Positions 1 through 5,471 of a stretch of 5,471 bases of DNA are shown piece by piece. A model generated the notes under the pieces. That model was not told the origin of the DNA. It ran no database searches and saw only the letters and a list, made by a program, of their open reading frames with translations. The translations under genes and the position numbers were made by a program. The stretch is taken from the NCBI GenBank assembly GCA_002727735.1, contig PBXW01000136.1, positions 1-5,471 of the forward strand, given 5' to 3'. Every line of letters begins with the position of its first letter. The first letter of the stretch is position 1. The DNA comes from Crocinitomicaceae bacterium (GTDB lineage: Bacteria; Bacteroidota; Bacteroidia; Flavobacteriales_D; Parvicellaceae).

Positions 1-2145
1 AGAACGTTCTTCACTTTGAAAACCAAAAGGAGTTAATGTTCTATTGTACGCTCCGCTTCTGGCTATGCCTGCTGCAAATAAATTGGAGTGCGAAAGTAAA
101 TTGGCCACCATAAAAGCCCCATAGCTGTGGCCCCCTATAGCCACTCTGGATTTATCGATGTATCCTAATTCATCCACTGCGTTAATCCCCGCTTCAGCAT
201 TGGCCACCAATTGTTTTCTAAATGAATCGTTAGGTTCTTCATCTTCCTCACCAATTATAGGAAAGGCAGCATCATCAAGCACAGCGTAACCTTTAGTTAC
301 CCAATAAATTGGTGAACCATAGTAAGGGTAAGTAAATTGATTGGCATTCTGGGTGTTTTGGCCGGCTGTGGATTTATCCTTGTATTCCACAGGATAAGCC
401 CACATAATCAAAGGAACTTTTTCTTTTTTTTCTTGATCATACCCTAAAGGCAAGTATAATGTACCACTGAGTTCTATCCCATCTTCCCGCTTATAGGTTA
501 TAACTTCTTTATGTACATCCTCAAGTCCTTTGAATGGATTTTCAAATGAAGTTAAAGCGCTTGGTTTTTTGCTTTTTAACTTTTTGATGTAATAATTAGG
601 GTACTCGTTTGGTGACTCTATTCTGGTTATTAATTGCCCTGTTTTAGGAATAAATCGAATAATATTTTCCAGCTTATCAGCCATTTTGGATTTATATAGT
701 GTTTCTTTTTTACCTGATGATAAATTCATCGAATAAAGCATTGGGAATTGCCCTTCTTTTGTGAATCCATCGGAAATAAGTGAAACTTTACCATCCTTTT
801 GATGAACTATATTTCTGCCAAATTCATTTTTTACCATTACCAAATCTCCCGGGTCGTTGTATTTGTCTTGATAGTTTCTGTCAAAAATAATTTGAGGATC
901 ATTGTCTAATTTACTTGGATTGAAGGTGTATGTTTTGGCATTTCTGGTATTCCACCAATAATCATATAAAAAAGCAACCTCATCCGTACTCCAACTTATT
1001 CCACTGTATCGATTAATAGTCTTTACCATAGATTTTCCATCTCCTTCAAAAGGATGGTTTAATTCAAAAACTTCATCTCTGAATTCCACTTCCTTGTTAG
1101 CATCTCCTCCATCCAATGCTTTTACATATATAAGTGAAGAAGGCTTATCTGCTCTCCACTGAAAAGATCGTTTATGACTTACTGTAGACATAAAACCTTT
1201 GGGCATATCTTCCACAAGTGGGTCATCAGCTATGATTTTAACCAAGCTTCCATCTTTATTGTAAATGGTTGTTTTTGAAGCAAACCGATAATAGGGTACG
1301 ATATAGGAAAAAGGTCTGGCAATTGTCTTTACCATAACAAATTCTCCATCTGGCGAAAAGCTTACATTTCTAAACATATCGTTAGCTAACCATGGCTCCA
1401 TTTCACCATCTAAATTGACTTTATACAAATCTGATAAAGCGAGTTGTTCAAAGTTGTGTTCATCTATTTTGTTTTTAAGTAAATCCTGGTAGGTTCGATT
1501 TTGTGCCTTTTTCCCATTATTTACACTAATAGTTGGACCAGCAGGTATTTCATTCTCACCATCAATAAGCGGTTTTGAATTAGAAGATTTTAATTTAATC
1601 AATAGGCTTTGACTATCCTTAAACCAATTGATTACATCCCCTAAATTGGCATTGGCTTTGGCGCTTACTATTTTTTTAACCTGACATTTTTTCACATCCA
1701 AAACCCAAACTTCTACCCCATTTTTTACCGTATTGGTAAAAGCCACTTTTTTTTCATCAGGTGACCAACTGAAGTTGGCTAACTTAGGTTGATTAGGTAA
1801 TCCTGAAACTTGAATAACTTTTGGTTTTTCTTCAATAAAATTTACTTTGACATTATTATAATACCTTGTTCTACTGCCAATAAATGTTTTAGGGTCAATT
1901 CTTAATCCACCTAGTCGCATTTCTTTAATAGATAATTCTTCTATGCTTTTATAGGCATCTCTATAAGCCAAAAGCATAACTTCGTTTTTAGAATCTAGAA
2001 ATGTTCTTGGAGCAAGTTCAACATCAACTAAATCCAAAATTTCTTTTGATGGTTTTTGATATGTTAATTTTTCTTGAGCATTGGCAGTATTAATAAAGCA
2101 CATTAAGGCTCCTATAGCTGCTACAGTAATTTTAAATTTTTTCAT
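1..2145 (-). CDS. Secreted S9-family serine peptidase, glutamyl endopeptidase-like (C-terminus cut by window edge)
   Basis: The reading frame is open for 715 codons from ATG at 2145 to the left edge. Residues 1-23 form a signal peptide (MKKFK, hydrophobic core, then TANA before Gln24), so the product is exported. Residues of roughly 110-530 contain repeated WSPDEK / FSPDG / WSTDE-type strands, as in the S9 beta-propeller. The alpha/beta-hydrolase domain follows from about 545 (GTLYLPLGYD, PLIMWAYP). The nucleophile motif is GGHSYGAFM with Ser674, followed by GIARSGAYNRTLTPFGFQ, which I recognise as near-identical to plant chloroplast glutamyl endopeptidase and its bacterial homologues. Those enzymes cleave peptides, in plants after Glu; the specificity here is inferred. 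The catalytic Asp and His should lie beyond the edge. The start is firm: an in-frame TAA lies three codons upstream and the signal peptide begins here. No Shine-Dalgarno sequence is visible. Likely role: periplasmic or extracellular peptide turnover. Confidence 0.93.
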   Translation of the reverse strand, partial: MKKFKITVAAIGALMCFINTANAQEKLTYQKPSKEILDLVDVELAPRTFLDSKNEVMLLAYRDAYKSIEELSIKEMRLGGLRIDPKTFIGSRTRYYNNVKVNFIEEKPKVIQVSGLPNQPKLANFSWSPDEKKVAFTNTVKNGVEVWVLDVKKCQVKKIVSAKANANLGDVINWFKDSQSLLIKLKSSNSKPLIDGENEIPAGPTISVNNGKKAQNRTYQDLLKNKIDEHNFEQLALSDLYKVNLDGEMEPWLANDMFRNVSFSPDGEFVMVKTIARPFSYIVPYYRFASKTTIYNKDGSLVKIIADDPLVEDMPKGFMSTVSHKRSFQWRADKPSSLIYVKALDGGDANKEVEFRDEVFELNHPFEGDGKSMVKTINRYSGISWSTDEVAFLYDYWWNTRNAKTYTFNPSKLDNDPQIIFDRNYQDKYNDPGDLVMVKNEFGRNIVHQKDGKVSLISDGFTKEGQFPMLYSMNLSSGKKETLYKSKMADKLENIIRFIPKTGQLITRIESPNEYPNYYIKKLKSKKPSALTSFENPFKGLEDVHKEVITYKREDGIELSGTLYLPLGYDQEKKEKVPLIMWAYPVEYKDKSTAGQNTQNANQFTYPYYGSPIYWVTKGYAVLDDAAFPIIGEEDEEPNDSFRKQLVANAEAGINAVDELGYIDKSRVAIGGHSYGAFMVANLLSHSNLFAAGIARSGAYNRTLTPFGFQSEERS

Positions 2146-2170
2146 GCTATTTTTTTAACGGTATTGAACA

Positions 2171-2425
2171 TTAAATTACACAGAATTCAAAACTATCTAT
2201 TTTAAATTTTAGCTGCATTTCTTTATTCAGTATTTCTCTATTTAATTCTGTATACTCTAAAATTAGTAACTTCTCTATGGCTAATTTATCCTGGAAAATC
2301 AGGTCTGAAGATTTATATAATATCTCCTTATCTAAAGTAGTAAACAGTTTGATTTTCAATTCAAACACATAGGGAGTAAAAAACCAAATTGGCGTGCCTT
2401 TAACTGCAAAAACCTCTACTTTCAT
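2171..2425 (-). CDS. Hypothetical protein, 84 aa
   Basis: This is an ATG-started ORF of 84 codons ending in TAA, on the same strand as its neighbours. It lies 45 bases after the 213-residue ORF and 25 bases before the S9 peptidase start. I do not recognise the protein. It has no signal peptide or clear membrane span. The N-terminal third is hydrophobic/aromatic (PIWFFTPYVFELKIKLF), suggesting beta strands. Residues of about 40-72 look helical and charged (Asp/Lys/Glu/Leu-rich), and it ends in FEFCVI. A GTATATTTA promoter-like motif and an odd GTTAG-containing leader lie directly upstream, which supports it being a real, separately transcribed gene. It could still be a chance ORF, because AT-rich DNA of this length allows 84 open codons. 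Confidence 0.5.
   Translation of the reverse strand: MKVEVFAVKGTPIWFFTPYVFELKIKLFTTLDKEILYKSSDLIFQDKLAIEKLLILEYTELNREILNKEMQLKFKIDSFEFCVI
2188..2195 (-). promoter_or_regulatory. Possible -7 element (TAGTTTTG) for the S9 peptidase gene
   Basis: The minus-strand octamer TAGTTTTG matches the Bacteroidota -7 consensus TAnnTTTG exactly and ends 42 bases before the peptidase ATG. It sits inside the last codons of the 84-residue ORF. I see no TTG at the expected -33 position, so this is a weak candidate; such octamers occur by chance in AT-rich DNA. Confidence 0.25.
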
Positions 2426-2428
2426 AAA

Positions 2429-2449
2429 TTAGCTAACAGCCATTACTAA
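2429..2449 (-). repeat. Short repeat-containing leader (GTTAG direct repeats plus TTAGCTAA palindrome)
   Basis: Between the promoter-like motif and the ATG of the 84-residue ORF, the minus strand carries two GTTAG copies separated by eight bases. The second copy runs into the perfect 8-bp palindrome TTAGCTAA at 2429-2436. It would lie in the 5' leader of the transcript. Its function is unknown; it could be a small recombination or regulatory site, or it could be coincidental. Confidence 0.3.
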
Positions 2450-2450
2450 C

Positions 2451-2459
2451 TAAATATAC
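2451..2459 (-). promoter_or_regulatory. Promoter-like -7 motif GTATATTTA upstream of the 84-aa ORF
   Basis: Within the minus-strand 9-mer GTATATTTA, the octamer TATATTTA matches seven of eight positions of the Bacteroidota consensus TAnnTTTG. It ends 25 bases before the ATG of the 84-residue ORF. No TTG is present about 20 bases further upstream, so a typical -33 box is missing. The same 9-mer precedes the 213-residue ORF (3149-3157), which adds some weight. Confidence 0.4.
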
Positions 2460-2470
2460 AAAAACTAAAT

Positions 2471-3112
2471 CTACCATCTTAAGTAGTCTTTACCCATATC
2501 TAAAGCCCAGTCTTTTACAGAACTTAAACTATGCTTTTCTTTAAAAAACCTATTCCAATTTTTTTTCCAAATAAAATAGCGCACGTATGATCCATATAAT
2601 AATTTTATTTCTTCCTTTACTATTTCTACAGGAATAGTTTTCCAAGAAGTTGACGTTAATTCTTCTAAAATTAATTTTGCATATTCTTCAGTTCCTATAT
2701 ATATATTTTTAAACTCCCTGCTTGTCCTTTGAATTCTAAGATATAATTTGGGAGTACTGTTTGTTTTCTTTTTTGTTTTATGTGATCTAAAGCCTATTGA
2801 AACAGAAAAGCTAAAATTGATAATCAATTTATTTAGCTCAGTTTTAGCACTTTGCATTTTTAAAATATATCCAGGACGTTCAGTGGTGCCTTCTATTTTG
2901 TATTTTATTTTTTTTATCCGCTCTTTTTTTTCTTTTATTTCACTATATAAATCCTGTATTTCACTTTCTGCTTTTTGAATTAACAAGTGATTCTCTCTAA
3001 GTTTTCTAAAGTTAATTCTCTGAGGCTCTGTTAAATTAATGAAGAGCTCATCAGGTAAATAATCTAAAAAGAATTTTTCCTCTCTTGCGCGGTAATTAAG
3101 TATGTTTTTCAA
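2471..3112 (-). CDS. Hypothetical coiled-coil protein, 213 aa, TTG start
   Basis: The ORF runs 213 codons and ends in TAG. I do not recognise the family. Residues of about 36-75 are a strongly charged heptad-like helix (LRENHLLIQKAESEIQDLYS onward, rich in Glu and Lys), probably a coiled coil. Residues of about 98-140 look like beta strands around a basic loop with KTKKK (112-116). The C-terminal part is basic and aromatic (YVRYFIWKKNWNRFF, then a final LRW). There is no signal peptide or membrane span, so it is probably cytoplasmic; the basic patches would fit nucleic-acid binding, but that is a guess. The start is uncertain: TTG at 3110-3112 is the best candidate, since the in-frame stop TAA lies at 3137-3139, no ATG lies between, and the first internal Met is residue 86. 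The length and protein-like composition favour a real gene. Confidence 0.65.
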   Translation of the reverse strand: MKNILNYRAREEKFFLDYLPDELFINLTEPQRINFRKLRENHLLIQKAESEIQDLYSEIKEKKERIKKIKYKIEGTTERPGYILKMQSAKTELNKLIINFSFSVSIGFRSHKTKKKTNSTPKLYLRIQRTSREFKNIYIGTEEYAKLILEELTSTSWKTIPVEIVKEEIKLLYGSYVRYFIWKKNWNRFFKEKHSLSSVKDWALDMGKDYLRW

Positions 3113-3122
3113 ATGTAAATTA

Positions 3123-3162
3123 TTGTGGTGAATATTTTAAAATTAATTTAAATATACCACAA
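3123..3162. repeat. 40-nt near-perfect inverted repeat between genes
   Basis: TTGTGGT (3123-3129) is the reverse complement of ACCACAA (3156-3162). The pairing continues with ATATTT (3132-3137) against AAATAT (3150-3155) after a two-base GA bulge. This gives a 13-bp stem around a 12-nt AT-only centre that itself contains the palindrome AAATTAATTT. It lies 21 bases past the sulfotransferase stop codon and 10 bases before the TTG start of the 213-residue ORF. It could be a weak terminator-like hairpin for the sulfotransferase unit, although no T-tract follows directly, or an operator for the next gene, since it overlaps the promoter-like motif. Confidence 0.6.
3149..3157 (-). promoter_or_regulatory. 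Promoter-like -7 motif GTATATTTA upstream of the 213-aa ORF
   Basis: This is the same minus-strand 9-mer as at 2451-2459, with TATATTTA matching seven of eight positions of TAnnTTTG. It ends 36 bases before the TTG start and forms part of one arm of the 3123-3162 inverted repeat, so a protein bound to the repeat would cover it. No TTG is seen at the -33 distance. Confidence 0.35.
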
Positions 3163-3183
3163 TTAATTGACTATTCTATTACT

Positions 3184-4545
3184 TTATTTAGAATATGAAA
3201 CTTTTGCTTTTAAGCTGTTATAAAGCTTATTTGCCCTGTCAACTAGTGCTTGATCAAAGTCTTTTGATACTACTGTTTTGTTATTGAAAGGCTCTCTTTC
3301 TAATGAGACTTTTTCTTTTTGCAAATGAGACAAAACTGTGTTCATTATCATATGGGGGGTTTTGCAGTAATCTTCATAACAAATGAGTATAATTTCATCA
3401 GATAATGAAGTAGCAACATATTCATAATAATTTACCCAAGAATTAATCCAAAAATTTAGCTCATTTTTATCCGAATCAATTAATGAATTAGAGAATTTAA
3501 ATTGTTTTTGATGAAGTCCGAATTCATGATGACCTAACCAGTCCATATATTCCAATACAAATGGTTGATTTTCTTGTAGCTGCTTGTACTTAACATGTTG
3601 ATTTAATAAAGAGGCGGCATGAGTCAATGGTTCTCTAAATAATACTACCACTCTATAATCAGTATTGAATGTTTTTAAACTGTGATGTCTTAACATGAAG
3701 TTATTGTTTTTAGCCAAATAGATCTTATCATCACTAGTTCTAATAATTTTTTGATAATTCATATAATCTTCATAGTCCTTTGCACTGATATTGTACGATG
3801 TCAAACAATCCTCTTTTATATAATCGTCTTTAGCTAAAATTTTAAAGAAATGTTCTTCTAAAGCTTCCACTGAGTTTAGCCCAATCATAAGACCATCTTT
3901 GTGACTTCTCTCTTTAAGTTTTGAGGATTTGGGCTTGTGCCATTTTTTCCATGAGTTAGGAGCCATTAAAAAGGGCATATTTGCATAATCCAAGGAGCAG
4001 AAATATTGAGTATTAAATAGGTCAGTCATCAAGCTTGTTGTTCCTGCCCTTGCAAGCCCTGTTACAATTAAAAATTGATTTTTAGCTACTCTATCCTTTG
4101 CGTATTTTTTAACCTCTCTTTTAAAAAGCTTTTTACTGATCTCATAGTTATTGAGAATCATTCTGTGCAATAACTTTGACAATTCTGAATAACCATCTTT
4201 ACTTCTTTTGAAAGGGATGATGAAAGGGATTGTTGCACCAACTGAAATAGCCAAAATAGCCTTAAAACTTGATAAGTCTATGGTATACCATAATGATCCT
4301 AAACTAATGAGTCCAAAACTAATTCCTGCAGAAAGAGCTATAACTAAAATCACCAAGCAAAGAGACTTTATTGTTTGAACAGCATGATGCTGTATTTTGG
4401 AAATCTTCACGTCATCTTCTTCAGCTGATAACATACTGTTTAAAAGAGTAATGGCATTAAGTGCTAACCCACGAAATACAACAGATAAAAAACGAATTAC
4501 AGAGAATGCTAAAAGAAAAGAAAAGCCAAGAAACAAGTAATACAT
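3184..4545 (-). CDS. Membrane-anchored sulfotransferase-family protein, 453 aa
   Basis: Residues of about 3-25, 61-86 and 92-112 are hydrophobic and predict three membrane spans. The stretch after the third span is basic (KRSKDG, then KLLHR), which favours a cytoplasmic C-terminal domain. The domain from about 157 carries the sulfotransferase PAPS-binding P-loop FLIVTGLARAGTTSL (158-172) and the 3'-phosphate-binding motif FREPLTHAAS (303-312; Arg304, Ser312). Sulfotransferases of this fold move sulfate from PAPS to hydroxyls or amines of carbohydrates, lipids or proteins; the acceptor here is unknown. The start chosen is ATG at 4545, one base after the stop of the 45-residue gene. The frame stays open upstream to GTG 4620 and TTG 4623, but those starts would overlap the small gene by more than 70 bases. 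It is the last gene of a tight unit with an ASST-like protein. Cytosolic-type sulfotransferases usually have about 250-350 residues and no three-span anchor, so the N-terminal extension is unusual. Confidence 0.88.
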   Translation of the reverse strand: MYYLFLGFSFLLAFSVIRFLSVVFRGLALNAITLLNSMLSAEEDDVKISKIQHHAVQTIKSLCLVILVIALSAGISFGLISLGSLWYTIDLSSFKAILAISVGATIPFIIPFKRSKDGYSELSKLLHRMILNNYEISKKLFKREVKKYAKDRVAKNQFLIVTGLARAGTTSLMTDLFNTQYFCSLDYANMPFLMAPNSWKKWHKPKSSKLKERSHKDGLMIGLNSVEALEEHFFKILAKDDYIKEDCLTSYNISAKDYEDYMNYQKIIRTSDDKIYLAKNNNFMLRHHSLKTFNTDYRVVVLFREPLTHAASLLNQHVKYKQLQENQPFVLEYMDWLGHHEFGLHQKQFKFSNSLIDSDKNELNFWINSWVNYYEYVATSLSDEIILICYEDYCKTPHMIMNTVLSHLQKEKVSLEREPFNNKTVVSKDFDQALVDRANKLYNSLKAKVSYSK

Positions 4546-4546
4546 G

Positions 4547-4684
4547 CTACTTTTTCTTTTTAAATATGTTTTTGATTTTAAGCCATATGATATACCCAAA
4601 AGCAACCAATACAATTCCACCAATCAAAAAGATTAAAACAATACTTGTAATTCCCATTCCGGGACCTATGTATAACATATTCAT
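4547..4684 (-). CDS. Small single-span membrane protein with YIGPGMG motif, 45 aa
   Basis: Its ATG overlaps the TGA of the ASST-like gene (ATGA), and its TAG is followed after one base by the ATG of the sulfotransferase gene. This perfect fit between two genes is the main evidence that it is real. The protein begins MNMLYIGPGMG, continues with an uninterrupted hydrophobic helix (about residues 12-35, Ile/Val/Leu/Gly-rich) and ends in a basic tail KIKNIFKKKK. This predicts a single membrane span with the C-terminus in the cytoplasm. A second Met at residue 3 is an alternative start. From memory, similar short proteins with a (Y/V)GPG motif at the start of a hydrophobic helix occur beside phosphodiesterase or polysaccharide genes in other bacteria, but I cannot confirm homology. 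The role is unknown; a membrane partner or scaffold for the flanking sulfotransferases is a guess. Translational coupling with the upstream gene is likely. Confidence 0.85.
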   Translation of the reverse strand: MNMLYIGPGMGITSIVLIFLIGGIVLVAFGYIIWLKIKNIFKKKK

Positions 4685-5471
4685 TTAATTACTTTAATCC
4701 AGTTAGGTAAGTGGTGATATCCTTCATGCTGGGAAGGTAATACATTTTTATAAACTACTTTTTCATTATTAATTACCCATAAAACTCCACTGTTTTGCTC
4801 CTCCACAAAGTAAGTTGAATCGTTAAGTTGTTGTACCATACCTTCCGTATTTGTGAAAATTTCATTTGTAATAAAAATATCTTCCTCAATCACATTAAAG
4901 GTATTTGAGCTTAAGCTATAGGACATGATATTAGATTGAAAATTATCAAGTTCAATAGGTTCTACAGAGTGTGGGTTAGCCCAATTATTTTGGGCTTCAT
5001 TAACAAAAGTGTTGTTGTTGAAAAACAATATTGTGCTATCATTTATAATGTCTACATCATGTTGACAATAGAATGGTCCAGAAATGACTTGAATAACTTG
5101 ATTATTTATTGGTCTGTAATGAATAATAGACGACAAGTTACGAGAGCTTATAAATACATCTCCTTTTTTAAAATAAGGTGAATCATATGTTGCTGGCTCA
5201 ATGTCGTTAATATGAAAAGGATCATCAATATTGGCTGTTTTAAGTATTAAGTGCTCTAATTGATTCTCTTTAAGCATTTCAGAGATCGATTTATTAAATA
5301 ATATCTCTCCTGTAATATGATCTAACTTAACAATAACATTATCTACACACCACAATTTTTTATCTCCTAATTGAAATGTTGTTTTATAGAAAATATGTCC
5401 ATTGGGTTCGCGAACATAAGCACATGCCCAAATATTTTCATCCTCATCAATTTGCATGGAATGATGATGAA
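4681..5471 (-). CDS. Arylsulfate sulfotransferase-like (ASST) protein, N-terminus beyond window edge
   Basis: The frame is open from the right edge; 262 residues are visible, starting HHHSMQIDEDENIW, so the Met at 5455-5457 is internal and not the start. HHSxxxDxxxNIW resembles a blade of the ASST six-bladed propeller. The ASST active-site pattern is present: HIN at 86-88 within DPFHINDIEPA, SSRNLS at 108-113 (Arg110), and QHDVDI at 136-141 (His137). In E. coli ASST the corresponding residues are His356/Asn358, Arg374 and the sulfated His436; this assignment is from motif order, not alignment. ASST enzymes transfer sulfate from phenolic sulfate esters to phenols without PAPS and usually act in the periplasm. 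Here the donor and acceptor are unknown, and the signal peptide, if any, lies off the window. The gene overlaps the next one by four bases (ATGA), showing an operon. The family includes distant members (Arylsulfotran_2 type) whose activity is untested. Confidence 0.85.
   Translation of the reverse strand, partial: HHHSMQIDEDENIWACAYVREPNGHIFYKTTFQLGDKKLWCVDNVIVKLDHITGEILFNKSISEMLKENQLEHLILKTANIDDPFHINDIEPATYDSPYFKKGDVFISSRNLSSIIHYRPINNQVIQVISGPFYCQHDVDIINDSTILFFNNNTFVNEAQNNWANPHSVEPIELDNFQSNIMSYSLSSNTFNVIEEDIFITNEIFTNTEGMVQQLNDSTYFVEEQNSGVLWVINNEKVVYKNVLPSQHEGYHHLPNWIKVIK

Noticed and set aside
2748..2978. Plus-strand ORF of 76 codons rich in Phe/Leu
   Set aside because: It lies wholly inside the 213-residue minus-strand ORF and is the hydrophobic antisense of its Lys/Glu-rich coiled coil.
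3113..3183. Classical rho-independent terminator after the sulfotransferase gene
   Set aside because: The inverted repeat has mainly AT pairs, a long loop and no directly following T-run, so it is recorded as a repeat only.
4546..4623. N-terminal extension of the sulfotransferase from TTG 4623 (26 extra residues)
   Set aside because: It would overlap the 45-residue gene almost fully in another frame; ATG at 4545, one base after that gene's stop, is the better start.
4461..4688. Plus-strand ORF of 75 codons
   Set aside because: It is antisense to the sulfotransferase N-terminus and the 45-residue gene, whose exact junctions support the minus strand.
4936..5181. Plus-strand ORF of 81 codons
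   Set aside because: It is antisense to the ASST-like gene, including its active-site motifs.
5455..5457. ATG as the start of the ASST-like protein
   Set aside because: The frame continues to the window edge with HHHS before this Met, part of a conserved-looking propeller strand, so the gene is partial.

Overview
This 5.5 kb AT-rich window has all of its supportable genes on the minus strand, so it reads naturally from the right end to the left. Low GC, Lys/Asn/Ile-rich proteins, no clear Shine-Dalgarno sequences, TAnnTTTG-like promoter motifs and a secreted S9 peptidase of the glutamyl-endopeptidase-like group together suggest a Bacteroidota genome, perhaps a marine Cytophagales-type bacterium. 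That placement is inference, because no rRNA or other phylogenetic marker is present.

Right part (about 3184-5471): a tightly packed three-gene unit. First is the C-terminal 262 residues of an arylsulfate sulfotransferase-like (ASST) beta-propeller protein, whose N-terminus lies beyond the right edge. Its stop codon overlaps the start of a 45-residue single-span membrane protein (ATGA overlap). One base after that protein's stop begins a 453-residue protein with three predicted membrane spans and a P-loop sulfotransferase domain. The unit therefore couples two structurally unrelated sulfotransferase-type proteins through a tiny membrane protein. A shared sulfate-transfer or surface-glycan/lipid modification pathway is plausible but unproven.

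Middle part (about 2146-3183): a low-information stretch. A 40-nt near-perfect inverted repeat follows the sulfotransferase gene. Then come two unrecognised ORFs: a 213-residue, basic, coiled-coil-containing protein that appears to start at TTG, and an 84-residue protein. Each is preceded by the same 9-mer GTATATTTA, which resembles the Bacteroidota -7 promoter element. The 84-residue ORF also has an unusual GTTAG/TTAGCTAA-containing leader.

Left part (1-2145): the first 715 codons of a secreted S9-family serine peptidase closely resembling plant chloroplast glutamyl endopeptidase and its bacterial homologues. It is cut by the left window edge after the nucleophile-serine motif, so the Asp and His of the triad lie outside. 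It starts 25 bases after the 84-residue ORF but looks functionally unrelated to the sulfotransferase unit.

No tRNA, rRNA, CRISPR array or insertion sequence was seen. No plus-strand gene is supported.
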